Source: Bursaphelenchus xylophilus (lineage: Eukaryota > Nematoda > Chromadorea > Rhabditida > Aphelenchoididae). Taken from it: a stretch of 64,000 nucleotides of DNA. Of this stretch, positions 1 through 10,491 are shown piece by piece; the stretch's first letter is position 1, and each line of letters starts with the position of its first letter. Location of the stretch: contig CAJFCV020000002.1 in assembly GCA_904066235.2 (NCBI GenBank), forward strand, positions 8,246,001-8,310,000, in the 5' to 3' direction. A program made the translations under genes and the position numbers. Under the pieces are notes generated by a model that worked only from the letters and a program-made list of their open reading frames with translations, did not search any database and was not told where the DNA came from.

Positions 1-237
1 CCTTCGGAGGTAGTTGGAAAACATAAACCGGTGTTATTACCTTCTCCATAAAACAAATTGATAGAACTCTTCTAAATACAACTATGTACACTATTCTTCA
101 CCGGTTTCGTAAACTGACTTTACTACAACTGAATTCAAGAGGAATTCCGTAAGAAAAATAAAATAATTTGGGCGCAGCTCGCGTAAAGCTATTTTATACG
201 ATGAAATGTGTTTTCATTGGAAAATTTATTCGATTTT
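1..237. other. Left-edge intergenic sequence
   Basis: No supported gene is seen here. The stretch is AT-rich. Its right end holds the 3' flank of the adjacent minus-strand Ctr gene, including a minus-strand AATAAA (plus-strand TTTATT) at 225-230, 8 nt past that gene's stop codon. Confidence 0.5.
225..230 (-). terminator. Poly(A) signal of gene A
   Basis: Minus-strand AATAAA (plus TTTATT) starting 8 nt after the TAG stop of gene A. Such close spacing recurs in this window. Confidence 0.5.
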
Positions 238-903
238 CTAACTGCAACAGCATTGGCCGACTCGAGAATGTTCTTGTGGCGTGAAGAGTGGATTGAGAAT
301 GAAGAATCCAACAACCTGCCCGATCACAACGGACAAAGCAAGCGGAATATTGTAACTCATGGTGATCAACATCAAAGCGAGCCCGAGGAATTCTTGAGAC
401 CCATGAAGAAGCGATTGAGCTTGATGGAACTTGTTGAGAAGGACATTTGGAGAGAATCTGAAACGTTTTTATGACTGAATTCAAAATCCTTGTTGCAAAA
501 ATTCGATTTTTTCGGCCAAAATTTGTCGCTTACGGTCGGAAAGTCTTCGGTTTAGCGCAATTGCAGTCGTCCACGCACCCTTCCGGGTTTGCGTCGTCCT
601 TGCAGTTGAATACCTGCTATGAAAGTTAGAATCCATTGGATTTTCACTTACCTTTACTCCTCCTGCGTCTTTTCTATACAAAAAAAGTCTTCCAGCTCGT
701 ATCAATTCGTATAAAACGCCTAAGGCAACGATGGCCAGGCAGGAGAAGACATATTCTAAAAGAAGTATAGCATATGTCGAATGACTTGAAAGATTAAAAA
801 ACTTACGAACAACATTTTGAGGGACCCATTCCTTGAAAAGAATATATTCCTGGATCCGGAAGTGAAAGGTCATGATCATCATGATATGGTGGGGCATTGG
901 CAT
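238..903 (-). CDS. Ctr-type copper transporter, four exons (gene A)
   Basis: Predicted high-affinity copper importer of the Ctr/SLC31 family, a membrane protein that works as a trimer. Exons on the minus strand are 903-807, 755-652, 613-534 (616 is an alternative 5' end) and 457-238; phases match and give about 166 residues. The N terminus is Met/His-rich (MPMPHH...MMIM) followed by TFHFRIQEYILF, the usual Ctr lead-in to TM1 (VFSCLAIVALGVLYELI). Exon 4 carries TM2 with the MxxxM copper motif (MLITM) and TM3 with GxxxG (GQVVG), then a CCC tail that resembles the Cys/His tail of Ctr1. Exon 3 encodes an unusual Cys/Asp-rich cytoplasmic loop (CKDD...CVDDCNC). Length is normal for the family. The gene lies 134 bp downstream of gene B on the same strand. 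An opposite-strand open frame over exon 4 is an overlap artefact. Family assignment is firm; the exact exon 3 borders are inferred. Confidence 0.82.
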
Positions 904-1037
904 GATTAGGACTGATGTCTAGGCAAATGCTATATGCTAAATCAATTAGACAATGTTTAAACACAACATTTCAGCGGTTTAAATGCCTTTTTTTGCAAAA
1001 TTAGCAGTCGTTTTATGTCATCCTTTATTGTAAACTT
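904..1037. other. Short spacer between the tandem Ctr genes B and A
   Basis: The spacer is 134 bp from the stop of gene B to the ATG of gene A. It carries gene B's AATAAA near its upstream end. On the minus strand TTGATTTAG and TTTGCCTAG lie shortly before the ATG of gene A and could serve as trans-splice acceptors. The spacing and signals suit a nematode operon with gene B first, but this is inference. Confidence 0.4.
1024..1029 (-). terminator. Poly(A) signal of gene B
   Basis: Minus-strand AATAAA about 9 nt after the TAG stop of gene B (plus-strand TTTATT). Confidence 0.5.
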
Positions 1038-1531
1038 CTAAAATCCCGCATTAGCTAGCGCTGGATGCCCTGAGCTGTCTGCAATGCTTCTGGCGACAAA
1101 TATGTATTGTCCTAGTCCGGTTCCAAGCAGGATCGCGGCAATTAGCCATAGCGAAAATGTCATCACAACCAACATCAACATGTAGCTGAAGATCAACTGA
1201 ACAAAGAAAAGGGCGGTTTGGAGGAGGTGGGAAGGCCGGGTAAGTCTCGATGAGTAGGTCGAATTTGCCGTACTACAAGTGAGAAGTGATGACAATATTG
1301 ATTCTATTATTATAGCTTACCAGTCTAAATATGCTTTGCGCTCAATTTGTCCGCGGATATGCTTCAGCAATTCGACGAAAAATGCCAGCGAGAACATAAT
1401 TGCGCAAGTTATTGCCATGTCTAAAAAGGAATGCCAAAAAGAAGTTCATACTAACCTCCAGCAGTCTGAACTCTCCAAAATTTGAATAGAACGTCATCGT
1501 TTAGCGTCGTGTGAAAGTATGTCCACATCAT
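1038..1531 (-). CDS. Ctr-type copper transporter, three exons (gene B)
   Basis: Second Ctr/SLC31 copper importer. Exons on the minus strand are 1531-1456 (76 bp), 1420-1321 (100 bp) and 1272-1038; phases 1 and 2 match and give about 136 residues. It starts MMWTYFH, a short Met/His N terminus, then a DVLFKFW lead-in. TM1 is MAITCAIMFSLAFFVELL. TM2 contains the MxxxM motif within MLMLVVM, and TM3 contains GxxxG (GTGLG). There is no Cys tail. Intron positions and the lengths of exons 1 and 2 are identical to gene C, which is divergently oriented, so B and C are recent paralogs; gene A is more distant. A TTTCAG acceptor sits 15 nt before the ATG. Confidence 0.85.
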
Positions 1532-1546
1532 CTTGCCAGACTCTTT

Positions 1547-1553
1547 CTGAAAT
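1547..1553 (-). promoter_or_regulatory. Possible trans-splice acceptor before gene B
   Basis: Minus-strand sequence ATTTCAG lies 15 nt upstream of the ATG of gene B, with no recognisable upstream exon. In a nematode this suits spliced-leader addition; a 5'UTR intron is the alternative. Confidence 0.4.
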
Positions 1554-2280
1554 TCCGAATGATCAAGTTCAAAGTCAATGGAAGATCCCCAAGGCACTGT
1601 TCTAATCAAGCTTGCACGTCCCCAAAATTCTTTTCAAACAATTTGATAACATTTTTCCCATCTCTTGTCCATGAAAATGATGCACCTCTTTTCGAAAATA
1701 TCAGGCAGTAAATACAAATAAAGATAAGGGGAAATGGCGGAGACCAGCGAACCTTTGGAGGAATCGATTTTGAAAACGAAGTTTAAGGGAAATAATAAGG
1801 TCAAAAATGAGATTTTCTTTGTGTTTGTAATTCCACAGAGATCCTGGGTTTCGATTTTGTGGCTCCTAAAGTTGCGGAAATTAGAAGTTGAAAAATTAAT
1901 CGCGATTTTGGGCAGGGTGATCATAAAGAGTTCATTAATGTGGGCGCAGGAACTTCTACTTTGGCGTCAAGTTTGTGATTAATCACTAATTAAAGCGTTT
2001 TTGTCTGTTCGCAGTGTTATCGCTCATAGTACTATCTCGGAAAAATGACGCAAAAAACTTGAATTCCTCTGTCTCTTGTATCTGAAGTGAAGGAAAATTT
2101 GGGGCTATTTTTTCTTCGAGGTAGAGATGAAAATCTGAGGAATTGCCTGAGGCTCGAAGTCCAATATTGTTTAAAAATATTGACTGAATGACCCCAATAC
2201 TTCGCTTATTATTTCCTCGCTAACTATGATACTTACGGGCCTTTCCGAATTCTGAAAGCGTCCTATTTTTAAATAAAATA
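1554..2280. other. Divergent intergenic region between Ctr genes B and C
   Basis: This should hold the promoters or outrons of both divergent Ctr genes. No clear gene is recognised. A weak plus-strand reading starts at ATG 1734 (MAETSEPLEESILK) and, with two short putative introns, would continue to a tail with VGAGTSTLASS near 1975. It has no identifiable family and may be chance or a relic. Confidence 0.35.
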
Positions 2281-2287
2281 TTTTCAG
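2281..2287 (+). promoter_or_regulatory. Possible trans-splice acceptor before gene C
   Basis: TTTTCAG ends 7 nt before the ATG of gene C, after an AT-rich run with no upstream exon. It parallels the site before gene B and suits spliced-leader addition. Confidence 0.45.
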
Positions 2288-2294
2288 TTCCAAG

Positions 2295-2750
2295 ATGATG
2301 TGGATGTACTTCCATACGCTCTTGAATGACACGGTTTTGTTCAAGTTTTGGCATGTCACTTCGCCCGGAGGTATACACCATTTTTCTGTACCATTATTTT
2401 CATTTTTAGACATGGTAATCAGCTGTCTCATCGCTATGTTACTCGCGATTTCCGTCGAGTTTGTCAAGTATCAAAAATCCGTGGTTGAAGAGAAGAGCTT
2501 GAGAAAAATGTAAGAACTTGATTGCTATACAAAATTATGTCGAAACTTTAGCTCAACAAAGGCATTCGGAGAGCGATTAGCCACCCCGGAATATCTGCTG
2601 ATTACTGCTTTGTTTGTGGGCCAATGGATCTTGAGCAACTTGGTGATGCTGGTTTATATGGTCTTCTCGTTATGGCTTTGCTTGTCGTTGGCACTGGGAT
2701 CAGTTATCGGATATTATTTGTTTGGCGCTAGACCAGCGGTTGGCGTTTGA
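2295..2750 (+). CDS. Ctr-type copper transporter, three exons (gene C)
   Basis: Third Ctr/SLC31 copper importer, on the plus strand. Exons are 2295-2370 (76 bp), 2410-2509 (100 bp) and 2552-2750, giving about 124 residues. It starts MMWMYFHTLLNDTVLFKFW, near-identical in pattern to gene B. TM1 is MVISCLIAMLLAISVEFV. TM2 (ILSNLVMLVYMVFSLWL) contains an MxxxM motif (MLVYM). TM3 ends in GSVIG, the GxxxG helix-packing motif. The C tail is short (FGARPAVGV) and lacks Cys/His. AATAAA overlaps the TGA stop codon (2750-2755). Introns are 39 and 42 bp, and their phases equal those of gene B. The gene is divergent from gene B and convergent with carboxypeptidase D, whose stop lies 171 bp away. Confidence 0.87.
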
Positions 2751-2755
2751 ATAAA
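2750..2755 (+). terminator. Poly(A) signal of gene C overlapping its stop codon
   Basis: TGAATAAAG: the last A of the stop codon is the first A of AATAAA. Confidence 0.55.
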
Positions 2756-2921
2756 GTGACTTAATACAGGCTGTCGCTGCATAAAAAAGTCGATTGGTTA
2801 AGGCTTATGAACGCTAATATGTATGGGAAAGCTTATTGCGATTAATTTTATTTATTACCATTACAAAAAATCTTATGACCGCTGGAAAAATCAAAAAAAT
2901 GCTGTTCGAGGATACATTTCT

Positions 2922-4606
2922 TCAATTGTTCCAATCGCTAATATCGTTGATGAAGTGATGAACAGCTCTGGCGGTTTGTTTTGGCTTCCATGCGGCAGCC
3001 ATGTGCCCGCAATCAGCAATTGTTGTATAAGTCAGATTTCCGTCAAAAGTTGTCCTTGTTCCAGCATAAAGATCATCAAAAAACCAGGGTGCTGTCTTGG
3101 GATTCTTTCCGATTTTGTGGGTAAACAGATCACCAATTATAAAAGGGCATACGGTATCTAAAACAGGTTTTTAAAAGAGATTTTCACTTGCCTGTCTCCC
3201 CATAGAAGTAGAGGATCTTGAGATTGTTTTCCTGTATGTTCTTAACGTCATCCGTAATGTCCTTGCAAACGTTGTAATGATGATAAATGCCGCTAAAATA
3301 GTATACATTTATACCTAAGAAGCGACCGCCGCCTTTACTCGTTGCACTCTTGCCATTTAACCGCAGTTCCATCAACCGCCAAATGAAGAGCCTTCTGAAC
3401 TTCTGGTTGGTTTAGGTACTTCCCGAGGTTATCAATGCCGTTGCATGGTCGGTTAATGTCGTACGCATTGATAAAGTGGTCCTTATTTACATTACTCATC
3501 ATGTTTGCATAAATTTCCCCCAGTTTTACTGTCTTTTTTGATACTTGTCCACCTTTACAAAGATTGTCAAACCCACTAGGACAAAACTCTCTCATCCACT
3601 GGCCCAGTACTGGAAGCGTGAGCGAGGCTCCATGCAAAGCCAGCGAGACTTCCTTGTAATTGCTCCACTGATTATCTGTCACCGCATTCCCCATTGCAAT
3701 TCCCTGAAATCTCAACAAATGTTTTTTGTGATGATCAACTGAAGCCGAAGGTTTGTCATCACCCCCGGCAGTTGTCCTTCGTTCAAAAACCGACCTTAAA
3801 ATTCAGTTCGATCTTCTCCTTGGCCAGCAAGACATGATTGGCAAATGTCGGAACCAGACAACCGCCATAGCTTTCGCCAGTGATATAAAAGTCGCGTCCT
3901 TTGTATTCCGGGTACGCTTCGAGGAATTGGTGGAGGAAATTCAAATTGTCTTCGGCTGTCTTAAAATCCGAGCTTTTAGAAGGTCGTAATGCGAGCTTAC
4001 AACATTATCATTTAGCTGGGAGACGCTATAGTTTGTGTTCAGGGAGAATCCAGAGCCCGCCGGAGTTTCAAGATAAACAACATTAGCAAACTAAAAAATA
4101 AAAAAATACAATTAAAAATGAACCAATTTAAGAGGAAACTGTAGTCTCACATTATTCCAGGCATTGGGGTTTTTATGGAGCTTAAGATCATCTTTTTCCT
4201 CAGACAGTAGGAATGGCCCATGCTCTTGAAGAAGGCCAAAGAAGGAAGAGCAGCCAGGACCACCGTTCATCCTGAAATGTTTATTGTCGGGGTAATGCAG
4301 GGCGACTTACCATAGCAACAAGGGATCCTTATCTTTGTCGTTTTGAGACTCGATCAACCTGAAAAAGAAGTTGTAAAATTGTTATTGGCTTCGGTGTCGG
4401 ATCACAAATATCAGAGCTATTATAAACGCTTTGTTGGTTTCCTACCAATAAGACAAGCTTTTTGTCTCTGAAATATTGAGACGGCCAGCGTAATGCTTGA
4501 AGTATGGTTGCCACTCGAGTCCAGGCAATGACGTCACTTCATGATCACTTTTGATGTCGGCGGAGGAAAGAGAAACTGTCAGTGAAAGTAATAAAGCTGC
4601 AAGCAT
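2922..4606 (-). CDS. Secreted serine carboxypeptidase, peptidase family S10 (gene D)
   Basis: Releases C-terminal amino acids from peptides; predicted secreted or lysosomal. Eight exons on the minus strand: 4606-4446, 4358-4311, 4271-4151, 4090-4001, 3959-3795, 3703-3339, 3292-3192 and 3157-2922, in frame throughout, giving about 428 residues, normal for S10. The ATG at 4606 gives a clean signal peptide ([16 protein letters not shown]); an upstream in-frame extension would have to start at GTG. The oxyanion and substrate loop is NGGPGCSS (Asn72). The nucleophile is Ser170 in GESYGG. Asp351 is in YGETDTVC and its codon is split by intron 7. His402 is in DCGHMAA. Intron 7 has a GC donor (GCAAGT). 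No disabling lesion is seen. The satellite array begins about 115 bp upstream of the ATG. This copy is separated from its paralogs by 47 kb. Confidence 0.9.
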
Positions 4607-4641
4607 AGTCACGAGTGAGGGCGATTTGAAAACATGTTTCA

Positions 4642-4705
4642 CTTTATAGTAATCACAGCAACTTTAGTATCATTTAGTAGTCGGCTTACCATTTTGTTCC
4701 AAAAA
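4642..4705 (-). promoter_or_regulatory. Promoter module of carboxypeptidase D
   Basis: A TATA-like box on the minus strand (TATAAAG, plus 4642-4648) lies 36 bp before the ATG. At 4692-4705 the plus strand reads TTTTGTTCCAAAAA, a degenerate match (10 of 14) to the CTTTGATCYAAAYG element found at the same distance upstream of the paralogs. The satellite starts only about 16 bp further out. Confidence 0.4.
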
Positions 4706-7700
4706 GGGACAATATAAAGTAACATTATCAGGCACTAACAAAAAATAGAGTGAATTAGAGATGTCGGAGTGAATTGACGTGACCTACACCATTTGAAACC
4801 TTACGGAATGAAATTTCAAAATCCCAAGTTTCATCTTTTTTGGAGCCAAACTGCGCCCGTACCAGCCCGAACACTCTGATATTTCACTAGGCACTAATAA
4901 AAAATAAAGTGAATTAGAGATGTCGGAGTGAATTGACGTGACCTACACCATTTGAAACCTTACGGAATGAAAGTTCAAAATCCCAAGTTTCATCTTTTTT
5001 GGAGCCAAACTGCGCCCGTACCAGCCCGAACACTCTGATATTACACTAGGCACTAATAAAAAATAAAGTGAATTAGAGATGTCGGAGTGAATTGACGTGA
5101 CCTACACCATTTGAAACCTTACGGAATGAAAGTTCAAAATCCCAAGTTTCATCTTTTTTGGAGCCAAACTGCGCCCGTACCAGCCCGAACACTCTGATAT
5201 TTCACTAGGCACTAATAAAAAAAATAAAGTGAATTAGAGATGTCGGAGTGAATTGACGTGACCTACACCATTTGAAACCTTACGGAATGAAAGTTCAAAA
5301 TCCCAAGTTTCATCTTTTTTGGAGCCAAACTGCGCCCGTACCAGCCCGAACACTCTGATATTTCACTAGACACTAATAAAAAAAAATAAAGTGAATTTGA
5401 GATGTCGGAGTGAATTGACGTGACCTACACCATTTCAAACCTTACGGAATGAAATTTCAAAATCCCAAGTTTCATCTTTTTTGGAGCCAAACTGCGCCCG
5501 TGCCAGCCCGAACACTCTGATATTACACTAGGCACTAATAAAAAATAAAGTGAATTAGAGATGTCGGAGTGAATCGACGTGACCTACACCATTTGAAACC
5601 TTACGGAATGAAATTTCAAAATCCCAAGATTCATCTTTTTTGGAGCCAAACTGCGCCCGTACCAGCCCGAACACTCTGATATTTCACTAGGCACTAATAA
5701 AAAAAATAAAGTGAATTAGAGATGTCGGAGTGAATTGACGTGACCTACACCATTTGAAACCTTACGGAATGAAATTTCAAAATCCCAAGTTTCATCTTTT
5801 TTGGAGCCAAACTGCGCCCGTACCAGCCCGAACACTCTGATATTATACTAGACACTAATAAAAAATAAAGTGAATTAGAGATGTCGGAGTGAATTGACGT
5901 GACCTACACCATTTGAAACCTTACGGAATGAAATTTCAAAATCCCAAGATTCATCTTTTTTGGAGCCAAACTGCGCCCGTACCAGCCCGAACACTCTGAT
6001 ATTATACTAGGCACTAATAAAAAATAAAGTGAATTAGAGATGTCGGAGTGAATTGACGTGACCTACACCATTTGAAACCTTACGGAATGAAATTTCAAAA
6101 TCCCAAGATTCATCTTTTTTGGAGCCAAACTGCGCCCGTACCAGCCCGAACACTCTGATATTATACTAGGCACTAATAAAAAATAAAGTGAATTAGAGAT
6201 GTCGGAGTGAATTGACGTGACCTACACCATTTGAAACCTTACGGAATGAAATTTCAAAATCCCAAGTTTCATCTTTTTTGGAGCCAAACTGCGCCCGTAC
6301 CAGCCCGAACACTCTGATATTATACTAGGCACTAATAAAAAATAAAGTGAATTAGAGATGTCGGAGTGAATTGACGTGACCTACACCATTTGAAACCTTA
6401 CGGAATGAAATTTCAAAATCCCAAGATTCATCTTTTTTGGAGCCAAACTGCGCCCGTACCAGCCCGAACACTCTGATATTATACTAGACACTAATAAAAA
6501 ATAAAGTGAATTAGAGATGTCGGAGTGAATTGACGTGACCTACACCATTTGAAACCTTACGGAATGAAATTTGGAAATCCCAAGATTCATCTTTTTTGGA
6601 GCCAAACTGCGCCCGTACCAGCCCGAACACTCTGATATTATACTAGACACTAATAAAAAATAAAGTGAATTAGAGATGTCGGAGTGAATTGACGTGACCT
6701 ACACCATTTGAAACCTTACGGAATGAAAGTTCAAAATCCCAAGTTTCATCTTTTTTGGAGCCAAACTGCGCCCGTACCAGCCCGAACACTCTGATATTTC
6801 ACTAGGCACTAATAAAAAATAAAGTGAATTAGAGATGTCGGAGTGAATTGACGTGACCTACACCATTTGAAACCTTACGGAATGAAATTTCAAAATCCCA
6901 AGTTTCATCTTTTTTGGAGCCAAACTGCGCCCGTACCAGCCCGAACACTCTGATATTATACTAGACACTAATAAAAAATAAAGTGAATTAGAGATGTCGG
7001 AGTGAATTGACGTGACCTACACCATTTGAAACCTTACGGAATGAAATTTGGAAATCCCAAGATTCATCTTTTTTGGAGCCAAACTGCGCCCGTACCAGCC
7101 CGAACACTCTGATATTACACTAGGCACTAATAAAAAATAAAGTGAATTAGAGATGTCGGAGTGAATTGACGTGACCTACACCATTTGAAACCTTACGGAA
7201 TGAAATTTCAAAATCCCAAGATTCATCTTTTTTGGAGCCAAACTGCGCCCGTACCAGCCCGAACACTCTGATATTATACTAGACACTAATAAAAAATAAA
7301 GTGAATTAGAGATGTCGGAGTGAATTGACGTGACCTACACCATTTGAAACCTTACGGAATGAAATTTGGAAATCCCAAGATTCATCTTTTTTGGAGCCAA
7401 ACTGCGCCCGTACCAGCCCGAACACTCTGATATTATACTAGACACTAATAAAAAATAAAGTGAATTAGAGATGTCGGAGTGAATTGACGTGACCTACACC
7501 ATTTGAAACCTTACGGAATGAAATTTGGAAATCCCAAGATTCATCTTTTTTGGAGCCAAACTGCGCCCGTGCCAGCCCGAACACTCTGATATTACACTAG
7601 GCACTAATAAAAAATAAAGTGAATTAGAGATGTCGGAGTGAATTGACGTGACCTACACCATTTGAAACCTTACGGAATGAAATTTCAAAATCCCAAGATT

Positions 7701-8719
7701 CATCTTTTTTGGAGCCAAACTGCGCCCGTACCAGCCCGAACACTCTGATATTATACTAGGCACTAATAAAAAATAAAGTGAATTAGAGATGTCGGAGTGA
7801 ATTGACGTGACCTACACCATTTGAAACCTTACGGAATGAAATTTGGAAATCCCAAGATTCATCTTTTTTGGAGCCAAACTGCGCCCGTACCAGCCCGAAC
7901 ACTCTGATATTATACTAGACACTAATAAAAAATAAAGTGAATTAGAGATGTCGGAGTGAATTGACGTGACCTACACCATTTGAAACCTTACGGAATGAAA
8001 TTTCAAAATCCCAAGATTCATCTTTTTTGGAGCCAAACTGCGCCCGTACCAGCCCGAACACTCTGATATTATACTAGACACTAATAAAAAATAAAGTGAA
8101 TTAGAGATGTCGGAGTGAATTGACGTGACCTACACCATTTGAAACCTTACGGAATGAAAGTTCAAAATCCCAAGTTTCATCTTTTTTGGAGCCAAACTGC
8201 GCCCGTACCAGCCCGAACACTCTGATATTTCACTAGGCACTAATAAAAAATAAAGTGAATTAGAGATGTCGGAGTGAATTGACGTGACCTACACCATTTC
8301 AAACCTTACGGAATGAAATTTCAAAATCCCAAGTTTCATCTTTTTTGGAGCCAAACTGCGCCCGTGCCAGCCCGAACACTCTGATATTACACTAGGCACT
8401 AATAAAAAATAAAGTGAATTAGAGATGTCGGAGTGAATTGACGTGACCTACACCATTTGAAACCTTACGGAATGAAATTTCAAAATCCCAAGATTCATCT
8501 TTTTTGGAGCCAAACTGCGCCCGTACCAGCCCGAACACTCTGATATTTCACTAGGCACTAATAAAAAAAATAAAGTGAATTAGAGATGTCGGAGTGAATT
8601 GACGTGACCTACACCATTTGAAACCTTACGGAATGAAATTTCAAAATCCCAAGTTTCATCTTTTTTGGAGCCAAACTGCGCCCGTACCAGCCCGAACACT
8701 CTGATATTATACTAGACAC

Positions 8720-10491
8720 TAATAAAAAATAAAGTGAATTAGAGATGTCGGAGTGAATTGACGTGACCTACACCATTTGAAACCTTAAGGAATGAAATTT
8801 GGAAATCCCAAGATTCATCTTTTTTGGAGCCAAACTGCGCCCGTACCAGCCCGAACACTCTGATATTATACTAGACACTAATAAAAAATAAAGTGAATTA
8901 GAGATGTCGGAGTGAATTGACGTGACCTACACCATTTGAAACCTTACGGAATGAAATTTCAAAATCCCAAGTTTCATCTTTTTTGGAGCCAAACTGCGCC
9001 CGTACCAGCCCGAACACTCTGATATTATACTAGACACTAATAAAAAATAAAGTGAATTAGAGATGTCGGAGTGAATTGACGTGACCTACACCATTTGAAA
9101 CCTTAAGGAATGAAATTTGGAAATCCCAAGATTCATCTTTTTTGGAGCCAAACTGCGCCCGTACCAGCCCGAACACTCTGATATTACACTAGGCACTAAT
9201 AAAAAATAAAGTGAATTAGAGATGTCGGAGTGAATTGACGTGACCTACACCATTTCAAACCTTACGGAATGAAATTTCAAAATCCCAAGATTCATCTTTT
9301 TTGGAGCCAAACTGCGCCCGTACCAGCCCGAACACTCTGATATTACACTAGGCACTGATAAAAAATAAAGTGAATTAGAGATGTCGGAGTGAATTGACGT
9401 GACCTACACCATTTCAAACCTTACGGAATGAAATTTCAAAATCCCAAGATTCATCTTTTTTGGAGCCAAACGGCGCCCGTACCAGCCCGAACACTCTGAT
9501 ATTTCACTAGGCACTAATAAAAAAAATAAAGTGAATTAGAGATGTCGGAGTGAATTGACGTGACCTACACCATTTGAAACCTTAAGGAATGAAATTTGGA
9601 AATCCCAAGATTCATCTTTTTTGGAGCCAAACTGCGCCCGTACCAGCCCGAACACTCTGATATTATACTAGACACTAATAAAAAATAAAGTGAATTAGAG
9701 ATGTCGGAGTGAATTGACGTGACCTACACCATTTGAAACCTTAAGGAATGAAATTTGGAAATCCCAAGATTCATCTTTTTTGGAGCCAAACTGCGCCCGT
9801 ACCAGCCCGAACACTCTGATATTATACTAGACACTAATAAAAAATAAAGTGAATTAGAGATGTCGGAGTGAATTGACGTGACCTACACCATTTGAAACCT
9901 TACGGAATGAAATTTCAAAATCCCAAGTTTCATCTTTTTTGGAGCCAAACTGCGCCCGTACCAGCCCGAACACTCTGATATTATACTAGACACTAATAAA
10001 AAATAAAGTGAATTAGAGATGTCGGAGTGAATTGACGTGACCTACACCATTTGAAACCTTAAGGAATGAAATTTGGAAATCCCAAGATTCATCTTTTTTG
10101 GAGCCAAACTGCGCCCGTACCAGCCCGAACACTCTGATATTACACTAGGCACTAATAAAAAATAAAGTGAATTAGAGATGTCGGAGTGAATTGACGTGAC
10201 CTACACCATTTCAAACCTTACGGAATGAAATTTCAAAATCCCAAGATTCATCTTTTTTGGAGCCAAACTGCGCCCGTACCAGCCCGAACACTCTGATATT
10301 ACACTAGGCACTGATAAAAAATAAAGTGAATTAGAGATGTCGGAGTGAATTGACGTGACCTACACCATTTCAAACCTTACGGAATGAAATTTCAAAATCC
10401 CAAGATTCATCTTTTTTGGAGCCAAACGGCGCCCGTACCAGCCCGAACACTCTGATATTTCACTAGGCACTAATAAAAAAAATAAAGTGAA
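8720..10491. repeat. Six-unit (956-bp) higher-order repeat inside the satellite
   Basis: Private variants recur exactly 956 bp apart: CCTTAAGG at 9104 and 10060, GCACTGATA at 9355 and 10311, and CAAACGGCG at 9471 and 10427. 956 is six units plus a 2-bp A-run insertion. Confidence 0.8.

Noticed and set aside
208..474. Plus-strand open frame that looked like a terminal exon (ENEESNNLPDHNG...)
   Set aside because: The minus strand encodes TM2 and TM3 of the Ctr gene with MxxxM and GxxxG and matching splice phases. The plus frame is its shadow.
4442..4642. Longer N terminus for carboxypeptidase D starting at 4642
   Set aside because: That start would be GTG. The in-frame ATG at 4606 gives a clean signal peptide and the same exon 1 length (161 bp) as gene E.
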